A stretch of 42,203 nt of DNA from an uncultured Clostridia bacterium. GTDB taxonomy: Bacteria; Bacillota; Clostridia; Christensenellales; Aristaeellaceae. A program made the translations under genes and the position numbers. The stretch spans positions 1 to 42,203 of the forward strand of contig CAKTTL010000014.1 in NCBI GenBank assembly GCA_934615235.1, in the 5' to 3' direction. The notes below the pieces were generated by a model. That model saw only the letters and a list, made by a program, of their open reading frames with translations. It was not told the DNA's origin and searched no databases. Positions 33,208-40,975 of the stretch are shown here, one piece after another (positions within the stretch are counted from its first letter, which is position 1; each line of letters starts with the position of its first letter).

Positions 33208-34128
33208 ATGAGCGAATTTACGTATAAAAAACGGAGCTTCGGCAGGCTCTGCTTTTCGGATAAGCTTTTCTATTGCCTTACGACGGCGTTTCTCGCCTTT
33301 TTCATGCTCATCGTGTTGCTTCCGCTGATCAATATCGTCGCCTGTTCTTTCTCGGGGTCGCATGCGGTTTCGGCGGGGCAGGTGTATCTGCTGCCGAAAA
33401 AGTTTACGCTGGAAGGGTATAAGACGGTTTTCAACTATCGCGGCATCTGGCGCGCGTACGGGATGACGTTCTTCTATACGATCGTCGGCACGGTGATCAA
33501 CCTGGCGATGACAATGCTGTGCGCGTATCCGCTCTCGCAGCGGGATCTTCCGCTGAAAGGCCCGGTGATCGGGCTGATGACCTTCACGATGTTCTTCGGC
33601 GGCGGCCTGATTCCGAGCTATATTCTGGTGATGAAGCTGAAGCTTCTCAATACGGTCTGGGCGATGATGATTCCGGGCGCGATGTCCGTATACAACATGA
33701 TTCTGGCGCGCACCTTCATGCAGGGCATTCCCAACGACCTGTGGGAGGCTTCGCAACTGGACGGATGCAACGAGTTCACGTATTTCCGAACGGTCGTGCT
33801 GCCGCTGTCGTCCACGCTTTTGTCGGTGCTGATGCTTTTCTATGGCGTAGGCCACTGGAACAGCTATTTCGACGCGATGATTTACCTGAACGATTCGAAG
33901 CTGTATCCGCTGCAGCTCGTCCTGCGCGATATCCTCGTTGTGAACTCGATGGATATGAGTTCGATGCAGAACAGCACGAACTATGCCGATCAGGAGGCGC
34001 GCGAGGCGCTTGCGCAGCTGATGAAATACGCGCTGATCATCGTTTCGAGCGTGCCGGTGCTGGTGCTGTATCCGTTCCTGAAAAAGTATTTTGCCAAGGG
34101 CATTATGCTGGGTTCCCTGAAGGGCTGA
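33208..34128 (+). CDS. Oligosaccharide ABC transporter permease, YtcP/CarB type (cassette 2)
   Basis: A 306-residue six-TM partner permease, paralogous to 9723-10595. It shares TMFFGGGLIPSYILVMKLKL, the EAA loop WEASQLDGCNEFTYFRTVVL and the C-terminus LYPFLKKYFAKGIMLGSLKG. AAGGAGGAAG precedes the ATG. It is followed by a short hairpin and then the binding-protein gene. Confidence 0.93.
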   Translation: MSEFTYKKRSFGRLCFSDKLFYCLTTAFLAFFMLIVLLPLINIVACSFSGSHAVSAGQVYLLPKKFTLEGYKTVFNYRGIWRAYGMTFFYTIVGTVINLAMTMLCAYPLSQRDLPLKGPVIGLMTFTMFFGGGLIPSYILVMKLKLLNTVWAMMIPGAMSVYNMILARTFMQGIPNDLWEASQLDGCNEFTYFRTVVLPLSSTLLSVLMLFYGVGHWNSYFDAMIYLNDSKLYPLQLVLRDILVVNSMDMSSMQNSTNYADQEAREALAQLMKYALIIVSSVPVLVLYPFLKKYFAKGIMLGSLKG

Positions 34129-34131
34129 TTT

Positions 34132-34154
34132 TAGGAGCGCATCCTGCGCTCTTA
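34132..34154. other. Short GCGC hairpin between permease and binding-protein genes
   Basis: A 10-bp stem (34132-34141 with 34145-34154, one G-T pair) around TCC, four bases after the permease stop. It could stabilise the downstream message or attenuate transcription. It shares its GCGC core with the hairpins at 976, 21705 and 37416. Confidence 0.5.
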
Positions 34155-34177
34155 AAAATAAAAAAGGAGGAGACCTC

Positions 34178-35779
34178 ATGAAAAGATTTCTCTGTGTACT
34201 CATGACCCTCGCGATGCTTCTGTCCTGCGCATCCTTCGCGCTGGCGGACGAGCGTCCCACGCTGACGATTTTAATGACCGCCGATCCGCTCGTTACGGAT
34301 TATAAGGACAACACGTTCACCAAAATGATTGAAGACGCCTGCAACGTGAACCTGGAATTCGTGTTCCTGCCCGCTGCCGACGCTTATACCAAGCTCAACG
34401 TCATGCTTTCCTCCGGCGAAAAGCTGCCGGACGTGATCAACTATGGCCTGACCGTGCAGGACGCCTACAACTACGGCAACGCCGGCGCGATTCTTCCGCT
34501 GGACGAGCTGCTGGAAAAATACGGCAAGAACTTCAACGAGAAATGCGAACAGTATCCCGAGCTGCTGATCCGTGAAAAGAGCACGGCGGCGGACGGTCAC
34601 ATTTACGGCATCCCGCGCGTCTTCTTCGCCAGCGACGATTCCCTCTGGCAGAACTGCTGGATCAACGTTGAATGGCTCGAAAAGCTCGGCCTTGAAATGC
34701 CGACCACGACGGAAGAGCTCTACAACGTGCTGGTCGCTTTCCGCGATCAGGATCCCAACGGCAACGACGAAAAGGACGAAATCCCGATGACCGGCACTGT
34801 GAACGCGTGGAGCAAGAACGTGATCAACTACCTGCTCAACAGCTTCGTTTACTGGGACGCTTCCGAACACATTAACGTCAAGGACGGCCAGGTTTACGCC
34901 ACCTATGCGACCGAAGAATGGAAGGAAGGCGTGCTCTACATCAAGAAGCTGCTGGCGGAAGGCCTGCTCGATCCGCAGTGTTTCACCCAGACGAAAGATC
35001 AGCAGATGGCGCTTGTACAGACCGAAGGTATCAGCACGGTGGGCAGCTGGATGAACATGTCTCCCCGCAAGGTTGAAATCTATCAGAACCTCGCGCCTGT
35101 GACCGGCCCTTCCGGTTTCGGCTACGCCGCCTATAATCCGACCACTGTCGAACCCTTCTGGTTTGTTACTGCGGACTGCGCGGATCCTGAGCTCGCCGTG
35201 CAGGTTGGCGATTTCATGTTCAGCGGCGATCAGACGCTTAATCTGGTTGGCCGTTATGGTATGGAGGGCGTATACTGGAACTATTTGGAAGACAGCGAAA
35301 AGGATCGGTATGTTATCCGTTACGAACTACCTGAAGAAATTCGTCCGTTCTATCAGACAGTTAATCCTGAGACCAAGGAAATTACCAACACTTGGAACAA
35401 TCCGGCTAACGAGCACTGGCGTCGTAATTGTCCGCAGTTTTATTATCGCGTAGACGATGCGAATGTTGTTTCAAAGGATTCGATTGACCTGCCGCAACGT
35501 ATGGCGCAATCGAAGGCTGTCGGTTATCAGTCTGCGCATAACATTCCGCCGATGGATTGCTACATACCGTACATCCTCTACACGGCGGAAGAAACTGAAA
35601 TCTATAACGACATCAACACGGATCTGAAAACGTACGTCGACGAATCCATGGCCGCGTTCATGACGGGCACGCGCGATATCGAAGCCGAATGGGACAGCTA
35701 TCTCGCTCAGCTCGAAGCGCTGCGTCTGCCGGAATTCCTCAACATCGTTCAGCAGGCTTACGACAGGATGTACAAGTAA
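34178..35779 (+). CDS. Oligosaccharide ABC transporter substrate-binding protein (cassette 2)
   Basis: A 533-residue exported family-1 solute-binding protein of LplA/YtcQ type. The signal sequence MKRFLCVLMTLAMLLSCASF has a possible lipobox (LLSC) and a signal peptidase I site (ALA before DE). The mature region shows TLTILMTADPLVTDYKDN, a SSGEKLPDVINYG segment and PTTTEELYNVLVAFRDQDPN, all typical of the family. AAAAGGAGGAG precedes the ATG. About 35240-35530 is clearly poorer in GC and in preferred codons than the flanks (40-52% against about 55%), hinting at a recombined segment. Confidence 0.92.
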   Translation: MKRFLCVLMTLAMLLSCASFALADERPTLTILMTADPLVTDYKDNTFTKMIEDACNVNLEFVFLPAADAYTKLNVMLSSGEKLPDVINYGLTVQDAYNYGNAGAILPLDELLEKYGKNFNEKCEQYPELLIREKSTAADGHIYGIPRVFFASDDSLWQNCWINVEWLEKLGLEMPTTTEELYNVLVAFRDQDPNGNDEKDEIPMTGTVNAWSKNVINYLLNSFVYWDASEHINVKDGQVYATYATEEWKEGVLYIKKLLAEGLLDPQCFTQTKDQQMALVQTEGISTVGSWMNMSPRKVEIYQNLAPVTGPSGFGYAAYNPTTVEPFWFVTADCADPELAVQVGDFMFSGDQTLNLVGRYGMEGVYWNYLEDSEKDRYVIRYELPEEIRPFYQTVNPETKEITNTWNNPANEHWRRNCPQFYYRVDDANVVSKDSIDLPQRMAQSKAVGYQSAHNIPPMDCYIPYILYTAEETEIYNDINTDLKTYVDESMAAFMTGTRDIEAEWDSYLAQLEALRLPEFLNIVQQAYDRMYK

Positions 35780-35796
35780 GACAACGAGAAACAGGA

Positions 35797-35829
35797 AAGG
35801 GCCGTCGCCGCTGCTGGCGGCCCTTTTTT
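35797..35829 (+). terminator. Rho-independent terminator after binding protein
   Basis: AAGGGCCG (35797-35804) pairs with CGGCCCTT (35818-35825), followed by a T-run to 35829. The next gene's ribosome site follows at once, so that gene depends on read-through. Confidence 0.88.
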
Positions 35830-35851
35830 GTTCGCCGAGGAGGAGAAGAAA

Positions 35852-36871
35852 ATGGCGGTTCCTGCTTTTTGGAAAACATCTCTTCAGGATATCGATGCAA
35901 TGTATTATTCCGCGCAGCGCGCGGAAAAGAAAATCATTGCGCTCACGCCGGGCGGCCGGCCGGTATACGCCATGGCGTACGGCGAGAAGAACCGGGTTCG
36001 CGGCGAAGCGAATTATTCCTCCGCGCTGGGAGCGGGGAATCCCTCCTATTTTGCGGACCCGGCGACGAAACGCCCTGTGCTGCTGCTGATCGGCGCGGTG
36101 CACGGGCAGGAAACGGAGGGCGTTGCCGCGATTGCAAATCTTGTTTCCCTGCTGGAAACGGGAAAAGATCTCGCGGGACGGGAGAATCAGGCGCTTCTGA
36201 CGCTGTGCGAAAAGGCGCGCGTCGTTATTGTGCCGGTCGCCAACCCGGACGGGCGCGCCCGCGTGGTCCCGGAAAGCATGCTGGGCCTGAAGGGCGCGGA
36301 GCTGCGCTATTGGGGGCAGGGCACCTGGAAGGACGGGAGCCTCTGCGGCTGGCCGGAATGCAAGAAGGTGCATCCGATTCGGTCGGCGGCCGGCTTCCTT
36401 GGCGGGTATTATAACGACGACGGCGTGAACCTGATGCACGACAACTTCTTCTGCCCGATGGCGCGGGAGACGACGGCGCTCCTGCGGCTGGCCGAAGACG
36501 AGCGGGCGGATCTTGCGCTGCATCTGCACGGCGGCAGCAATTCGCAGGGCGATTTGCTGTTGCCGGCGTATATGTCGGCCGCGGCGAACCGGACGATTGA
36601 AACGCTTGCGGAAAAATGCCGCGCCGCCGGCGCGCTGGAAGGGCTGACCTTCCGGGACGGCGTGTCGAAAAAGACGGACGACGGAATCAAAACGCCGCCC
36701 TCTTTCAATTTGCCCAGCGCGATGCACCATATCTGCGGCGCGGCGAACTGCACTTATGAGAGCAACGAGTGCATTATCGACGAACCGGGGCCGCATCTGA
36801 CGCACGAACAGGTGCTCCGCATGCACATGATTCTCTTTGAACAGGCGCTTGGGATTCTGTGTAAAGTTTGA
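35852..36871 (+). CDS. M14-family zinc carboxypeptidase-like protein
   Basis: A 339-residue protein with no signal peptide. It has the M14 zinc motif HxxE (GAVHGQETEG, H84 and E87), the substrate-binding NPDGRAR segment, a DGVNLMHD stretch and a later LHLHGG that would supply the third zinc ligand. M14 enzymes remove C-terminal residues or amidate groups from peptides, murein peptides or glycan-linked amino acids. AGGAGG sets the ATG at 35852. It follows importer 2 past a terminator, so it may trim peptide or amino-acid substituents from the imported material (inference) or be unrelated. Confidence 0.85.
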   Translation: MAVPAFWKTSLQDIDAMYYSAQRAEKKIIALTPGGRPVYAMAYGEKNRVRGEANYSSALGAGNPSYFADPATKRPVLLLIGAVHGQETEGVAAIANLVSLLETGKDLAGRENQALLTLCEKARVVIVPVANPDGRARVVPESMLGLKGAELRYWGQGTWKDGSLCGWPECKKVHPIRSAAGFLGGYYNDDGVNLMHDNFFCPMARETTALLRLAEDERADLALHLHGGSNSQGDLLLPAYMSAAANRTIETLAEKCRAAGALEGLTFRDGVSKKTDDGIKTPPSFNLPSAMHHICGAANCTYESNECIIDEPGPHLTHEQVLRMHMILFEQALGILCKV

Positions 36872-36936
36872 TAAAAACATAACTGCATAATCAATTGTTA
36901 AATTTCGGAATTCCGCTTTTCTTTTCCGCCTGGATG

Positions 36937-36945
36937 TGCTATACT
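36937..36945 (+). promoter_or_regulatory. Extended -10 promoter of the zinc-ribbon gene
   Basis: TGCTATACT (36937-36945), an extended -10 element; no good -35 is visible. The transcript would carry a leader of about 120 bases. Confidence 0.55.
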
Positions 36946-36951
36946 GCACAA

Positions 36952-37050
36952 CAGACCCAACCAAATCGGAACCATGGAATCCGCCTCAGGTCAACAGGAG
37001 CCCATCCGAAGACTAAGGTGTTTGCCAGGGAACATCGGAATTGGGTACTG
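36952..37050 (+). ncRNA. Candidate structured RNA leader (three-way junction)
   Basis: The leader of the zinc-ribbon gene folds by eye into a closed structure. P1 pairs CAGACCCAA (36952-36960) with TTGGGT-a-CTG (37041-37050, one bulged A). P2 pairs CGG and ATGG (36967-36977) with CCATCCG (37002-37008). P3 pairs GGTGTT (37017-37022) with AACATC (37031-37036) around TGCCAGGG. The closing stem ends 4 bases before the GGAGGT ribosome site, a position suited to translational control. I match it to no known riboswitch class. Confidence 0.45.
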
Positions 37051-37070
37051 TTATGAGGAGGTCTTCCATC

Positions 37071-37367
37071 ATGTACGAAGACAAGATCTTGACCTGCCGC
37101 GAGTGCGGCGCCGAATTCACCTTCAGCGCTTCCGAACAGGAATTCTATGCCAGCAAGGGCTTCCAGAATCAGCCCAGCCGCTGCCCGGCGTGCCGCGCTG
37201 CCCGCCGCGCCAACGGTGGCAACGCTCAGCCCCGCGGCGAGCGTCAGATGTACGAAGTGATCTGCGACGGCTGCGGCTGCACCACGCAGGTGCCCTTCCA
37301 GCCCCGCGGAGACCGGCCGGTCTACTGCCGCGAGTGCTTCGAGCGTCAGCGCCAGAACCGCTATTAA
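37071..37367 (+). CDS. Zinc-ribbon domain protein (zf-trcl-like)
   Basis: A 98-residue protein with two zinc-ribbon halves. The first has LTCRECGAEFTFSASEQEFY and RCPACRAARR; the second has CDGCGCTTQVPFQP and RPVYCRECFERQR. CxxC pairs in both halves give eight Cys for two zinc ions. This matches the probable zinc-ribbon (zf-trcl) family common in Clostridia, of unknown function, possibly nucleic-acid binding. GGAGGT sets the ATG at 37071. It is a single-gene unit with its own promoter, a structured leader and a terminator. Confidence 0.9.
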   Translation: MYEDKILTCRECGAEFTFSASEQEFYASKGFQNQPSRCPACRAARRANGGNAQPRGERQMYEVICDGCGCTTQVPFQPRGDRPVYCRECFERQRQNRY

Positions 37368-37384
37368 TTCGCACAGACACAACG

Positions 37385-37412
37385 GGCCGTCTTTTCAGGC
37401 GGCCTTTTGTTT
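37385..37412 (+). terminator. Rho-independent terminator of zinc-ribbon gene
   Basis: GGCCG (37385-37389) and CGGCC (37400-37404) stem, then TTTTGTTTT. Confidence 0.8.
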
Positions 37413-37415
37413 TAT

Positions 37416-37430
37416 CCGCGCTTTGCGCGG
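37416..37430. other. Short GCGC hairpin beside terminator
   Basis: Perfect 6-bp stem CCGCGC/GCGCGG with TTT loop, right after the T-run of the terminator and before AAAA. Same placement as the hairpins at 976 and 21705. Confidence 0.45.
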
Positions 37431-37453
37431 AAAAGAGAACGGAGGCGAAACGG

Positions 37454-37996
37454 GTGAACCAGTTTGAGATCGGCCTTCTGGACGCGATTGCGAAAACCCG
37501 CACGGCGTTTGGCGATCGGTTCTTTTCGCTTGTGACGCATCTGGGCGACGCGGGGATTTTCTGGATCCTGCTGGCGGTTGCGCTGTGCGGCGTAAAAAAG
37601 ACGCGCAGGGCGGGGGCGGCGATGGCCGCGTCGCTTGTGTGCATGCTGCTTTTGTGCAACATCTGCCTCAAGCCGCTCGTTCACCGTGTGCGCCCGTATG
37701 ACGTGAACACGGCCGTCACGCTGCTCATCGGCAAACCGCACGATTTCTCGTTCCCCTCGGGGCATACGGCCGCATCTTTCGCCGGGGCGACGTCGCTTCT
37801 GTTCGGCGGACGAAAGAGGCTCGGCTGGTTCATGCTGGCGCTGGCGTGTGTGATTGCGTTTTCGCGGCTGTACCTGTATGTACATTACCCAACGGACGTG
37901 CTGGGCGGCGTGTGCGTCGGCACGCTGTGCGGATGGCTTGGCAACGCGCTGATCGGCTGCGCGGAAAAGAAGGCCGGAAAGAAAAAGAACGCGTAA
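37454..37996 (+). CDS. PAP2-family membrane phosphatase
   Basis: A 180-residue integral membrane protein of the phosphatidic acid phosphatase type 2 family. All three signature motifs are present: KPLVHRVRP (KxxxxxxRP), PSGH (in FSFPSGHTAASF) and SRLYLYVHYPTD (SRxxxxxHxxxD), with about five TM helices. It could dephosphorylate undecaprenyl diphosphate or lipid phosphates. The start is a GTG at 37454, eight bases after GGAGG; a longer frame upstream overlaps the zinc-ribbon gene and is not credible. It is followed 14 bases later by the acetyltransferase gene. Confidence 0.9.
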   Translation: MNQFEIGLLDAIAKTRTAFGDRFFSLVTHLGDAGIFWILLAVALCGVKKTRRAGAAMAASLVCMLLLCNICLKPLVHRVRPYDVNTAVTLLIGKPHDFSFPSGHTAASFAGATSLLFGGRKRLGWFMLALACVIAFSRLYLYVHYPTDVLGGVCVGTLCGWLGNALIGCAEKKAGKKKNA

Positions 37997-38010
37997 AGCG
38001 GGGAGGATCC

Positions 38011-38571
38011 ATGCAGGAACGGATTGAGACCCGGCGTCTTACGCTCCGGCGCTTTGCAGCCGGGGACTGGCCGGATCTTTACGAGTATCTTTCGCAGCCC
38101 GAGACGGTGCGCTATGAACCGTACGACCCGTTCGATGAGACGCAGGCACGGGCGGAGGCGGCGCGCCGCGCGGGAGACGAAGCCTTCTGGGCGGTTTGCC
38201 TGCGCGAGACGGGCAAGGTGATCGGCAACGTCTATCTTGCGCGCGGCGAGTTTGCGACATGGGAACTGGGCTATGTTTTTAACGGCCGCTTTCGCGGCAG
38301 GGGCTATGCGACCGAGGCCGCGCGGGCGCTTGTGAGCGCCGCGTTTGCGCAGGAGGGCGCGCATCGCGTGATCGCCATGTGTAACCCGGAAAACACGGCT
38401 TCCTGGCGGCTGATGGAGCGGCTCGGTATGCGCCGTGAAGCGCATGAAATCCGCAATATCTGGTTCCGGCGGGACGAAGCCGGCAATCCCGTGTGGCAGG
38501 ATACGTATCTTTACGCCGTTTTGTGCGAGGAATGGGGAGAGGTTGCGCCCGGCGGCGGGGCTGCGGTATAA
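38011..38571 (+). CDS. GNAT-family N-acetyltransferase (RimJ/RimL-like)
   Basis: A 186-residue acetyl-CoA-dependent transferase of the RimJ/RimL type. It begins MQERIETRRLTLRRFAAGD, typical of the group, with GYVFNGRFRGRGYATEAARA (acetyl-CoA-binding RGxGYA motif) and MCNPENTASWRLMERLGMRR near the C-terminus. Substrate could be a protein N-terminus, an antibiotic or a small amine. GGGAGGA sets the ATG at 38011. It ends 34 bases before the alanyl-tRNA editing gene. Confidence 0.9.
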   Translation: MQERIETRRLTLRRFAAGDWPDLYEYLSQPETVRYEPYDPFDETQARAEAARRAGDEAFWAVCLRETGKVIGNVYLARGEFATWELGYVFNGRFRGRGYATEAARALVSAAFAQEGAHRVIAMCNPENTASWRLMERLGMRREAHEIRNIWFRRDEAGNPVWQDTYLYAVLCEEWGEVAPGGGAAV

Positions 38572-38605
38572 TACGTCCGACGGAATCTGCGGAGGGGGGC
38601 GGCGT

Positions 38606-39811
38606 ATGACGGAACGCCTGTATTACGATCAGACATATCTCAGAGAATTCGACGCAGAGGTTGAGGCGTGCGAACGGCGCGAAGACGGCGTATGGCTGCT
38701 GCTCGACCGGAGCGCCTTTTATCCGACCAGCGGCGGGCAGCCGTTCGATACCGGCAGGCTTCGCTGGCGGGGCGGTCAGGCGCGCGTGACGGACGTGGAG
38801 TGCGACGCGCGCGGCGTATGGCATAAGTTGGAAGGCGAATGCCCGGAGCGGGGAACGGCCGTACACGGCGAAATAGACTGGGCGCGCCGGTTCGATCACA
38901 TGCAGCAGCATGGCGGCGAGCATATGCTGGCCGGGGCGATCTGGCGGCTGTATCAGGGCCGGACGATCGGCCTGCATCTGGGCGCGGAGGTTTCGTCTAT
39001 CGACGTGGCGCTGCCGGACGGCCGCACGCGATTTGCCGACGAGGAAATCGCGCTGCTCGAAGAAACGGTCAACGGCTGGATTCAGCAGGACGCGCCCTGC
39101 CGCTGCTGGTTTCCGACGGAGGAAGAACTGAAAACGCTGCCGCTGCGCAAAGCGCCGTCGGTGAAGGAACATGTGCGCGTCGTCGCGTTCGGCGATTTTG
39201 AAATGTGCGCCTGCGGCGGAACGCATCCGTCTACAAGCGGCCAGGTGGGGCTGGTAAAGGTGGTCGAGACGCTCCCGGCGCACGGCATGGCGCGCGTTGT
39301 GTTTGTGTGCGGCATGCGCGCGGTACGCTTCGCGCAGCGGATGTGCCTGGCCGCGCGCGACGCGGCGGCGCTGCTCTCCTGCGGCGCGGAAGAGCTCCCG
39401 CAGGCCGCGGCGCGATTGAAGGAGCAGCTGGCGCAGGAACACGCCGCGAAGGAAGCGTACCGGCGCGAAAGCGCCCTGAGAGAAATCGCTGCGCTGCGTT
39501 CCGGCGCGGAACGTCTGCCCGGCGGCGGGCGGCTTGTTGCGGCCAGCCTGCCCGGCGCGAACCGCGATACGCTGCGCGACGCGGCCTCCACGCTGATTGA
39601 GGAAGCGGACGTATACGCGCTTTTGTGCGCGCCGGACGAGCCGGGCGGGCCGCTGCTTTTTGCGCGCGGCGCGGCGCTGGCAACCGATATGGGCGCGCTT
39701 TTGCGTGAAAGCGGCGCGAAAGGCGGCGGACGGCCGGACTTCGCGCAGGGCGCGGGCGGCGCGGAGTGCCTGCGCAGAGCGGCGGAAACGCTGCGGAAAG
39801 GATCAACGTGA
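38606..39811 (+). CDS. Alanyl-tRNA editing protein, AlaX-type with DHHA1 domain
   Basis: A 401-residue trans-editing protein that hydrolyses mischarged Ser- or Gly-tRNA(Ala). The N-terminal part follows the AlaRS second additional domain: YPTSGGQPFDTG. The zinc site is made of HxxxH (HGGEH, about 95-100) and CxxxH (CGGTH, in CACGGTHPSTSGQ). A coiled-coil segment (about 255-305) leads to a C-terminal DHHA1-type domain ending in GGGRPDFAQGAG, the tRNA-binding Gly-rich signature. Length and DHHA1 domain fit the long AlaX form. The ATG at 38606 follows GGAGGGG. Its TGA overlaps the ATG of the next gene by one base. Confidence 0.93.
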   Translation: MTERLYYDQTYLREFDAEVEACERREDGVWLLLDRSAFYPTSGGQPFDTGRLRWRGGQARVTDVECDARGVWHKLEGECPERGTAVHGEIDWARRFDHMQQHGGEHMLAGAIWRLYQGRTIGLHLGAEVSSIDVALPDGRTRFADEEIALLEETVNGWIQQDAPCRCWFPTEEELKTLPLRKAPSVKEHVRVVAFGDFEMCACGGTHPSTSGQVGLVKVVETLPAHGMARVVFVCGMRAVRFAQRMCLAARDAAALLSCGAEELPQAAARLKEQLAQEHAAKEAYRRESALREIAALRSGAERLPGGGRLVAASLPGANRDTLRDAASTLIEEADVYALLCAPDEPGGPLLFARGAALATDMGALLRESGAKGGGRPDFAQGAGGAECLRRAAETLRKGST

Positions 39812-40929
39812 TGAAGAAAACGACGCGGCTGCTTGCGGCGCTGTGCGCGCTGATGCTGCTTTGCGCCTGCGCGCAGGCAGACGATCTGTACGCGACGGAG
39901 ACGGGATACACCTCCGCGCCTTCGGACGGCGAATACAACCTGCTGATGTGGCAGAGTCAGGAAAGCGAGAACGGGCTGGTCGTATCGGTCGACGCGGCGT
40001 GCGCGCTGATGCGCGGCAACAAGGCCGTCTGGGAGCAGCGCTACGGCGGCGACGGCGAGGACGAGCTTTGCTGGGCCGTGCCGGGCGACGGCGTATGGAC
40101 GGCGGCGGGATCGAGCGCGTCGGCCGACCTGGAAAACGGCTGGCACGAGGGGTATTACGACGTTTATGAGCCGCGAGCGGACGGATGGCTTGTGCAGCTG
40201 TCCGCCGGGGACGGCGAGGGGCTTTGGAGCCGCTGCTACGGCGGCAGCTCGTGGGACGGCTTCGCGGGCGTCTGCGCCGCGCCGGACGGCGGGTATCTGC
40301 TCGTCGGGCATACGTTTTCTGTGGACGGAGACCTGACGGGGCTGCGCGTGGACGAGACGGACGAGCGGCCCGATGCGTGGGCGGTTCGTGTGGACGCGCA
40401 GGGCGCGATTCTCTGGCAGCGCTGCTTCGGCGGCACGGGGGAGGATGCGTTTACCGATGTGCGTGCCGTGGACGGCGGCTATATGGTGGTCGGCTATACC
40501 GACTCCGCGGATGGAACGGCGGGCGAAACGCACGGCGATCGCGACGGCTGGGCCGTGCTGCTCTCCGATGCAGGCGAGGTGCTGGACGGGATCCTCTATG
40601 GCGGCACGGACGAGGATTCGCTGGAGACGATGACGGTCTGCCCGGATGGGAAACTGCTGCTGGCCGGGTTCAGCTGGTCGAAACGGCCGGAAAACACGGA
40701 GGAGGGCGCGTACCGGGCGGGCTGGGCGCTGCTGGTAGACGCGCAGGGCGCGCTGATCCGGCAGACGTATCTGGAGCGTACGGGCCGCGACCGGATTCTT
40801 TCCGCGACGGCTGAAAAGGACGGCACCTGTCTGCTGGCGGGCGAATCGCAGGAGCGGATGCGCGATGTAAGCTGGGTTGCGCTTTTGAACCCGGCGACGG
40901 GGCAATGGCAGGAAGCGTCGTCAAAGTAA
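39811..40929 (+). CDS. Exported YGG-repeat (beta-propeller-like) protein
   Basis: A 372-residue secreted or lipid-anchored protein. The signal sequence MKKTTRLLAALCALMLLCAC has a Cys that could be lipidated (LCAC) and an AQA before DD cleavage site. The mature part repeats a [RCL][CY][YF]GGxxxD motif: QRYGGDGEDE, RCYGGSSWDGF, RCFGGTGEDAF and LYGGTDEDSL, each followed by a GGYLLVG/GGYMVVG/GKLLLAG strand. The period of about 60-70 residues suggests beta-propeller blades. No catalytic motif is recognised. It overlaps the AlaX stop by one base (ATGA), with AAAGGA upstream, so the two are translationally coupled. Confidence 0.85.
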   Translation: MKKTTRLLAALCALMLLCACAQADDLYATETGYTSAPSDGEYNLLMWQSQESENGLVVSVDAACALMRGNKAVWEQRYGGDGEDELCWAVPGDGVWTAAGSSASADLENGWHEGYYDVYEPRADGWLVQLSAGDGEGLWSRCYGGSSWDGFAGVCAAPDGGYLLVGHTFSVDGDLTGLRVDETDERPDAWAVRVDAQGAILWQRCFGGTGEDAFTDVRAVDGGYMVVGYTDSADGTAGETHGDRDGWAVLLSDAGEVLDGILYGGTDEDSLETMTVCPDGKLLLAGFSWSKRPENTEEGAYRAGWALLVDAQGALIRQTYLERTGRDRILSATAEKDGTCLLAGESQERMRDVSWVALLNPATGQWQEASSK

Positions 40930-40975
40930 AAAAATTTTTGCATGAATCTGAATGAAAGAAGAGGGAATGAAAAGC

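Noticed and set aside
36980..37030. Possible small SRP RNA in the zinc-ribbon leader (CAGGTC...GGAG)
   Set aside because: The conserved SRP apical loop and GGAAGCAGC symmetry are absent.
36974..37453. Upstream extension of the PAP2 gene through the zinc-ribbon gene
   Set aside because: The zinc-ribbon gene and its terminator occupy this stretch; GTG 37454 has a good ribosome site and matches the family length.
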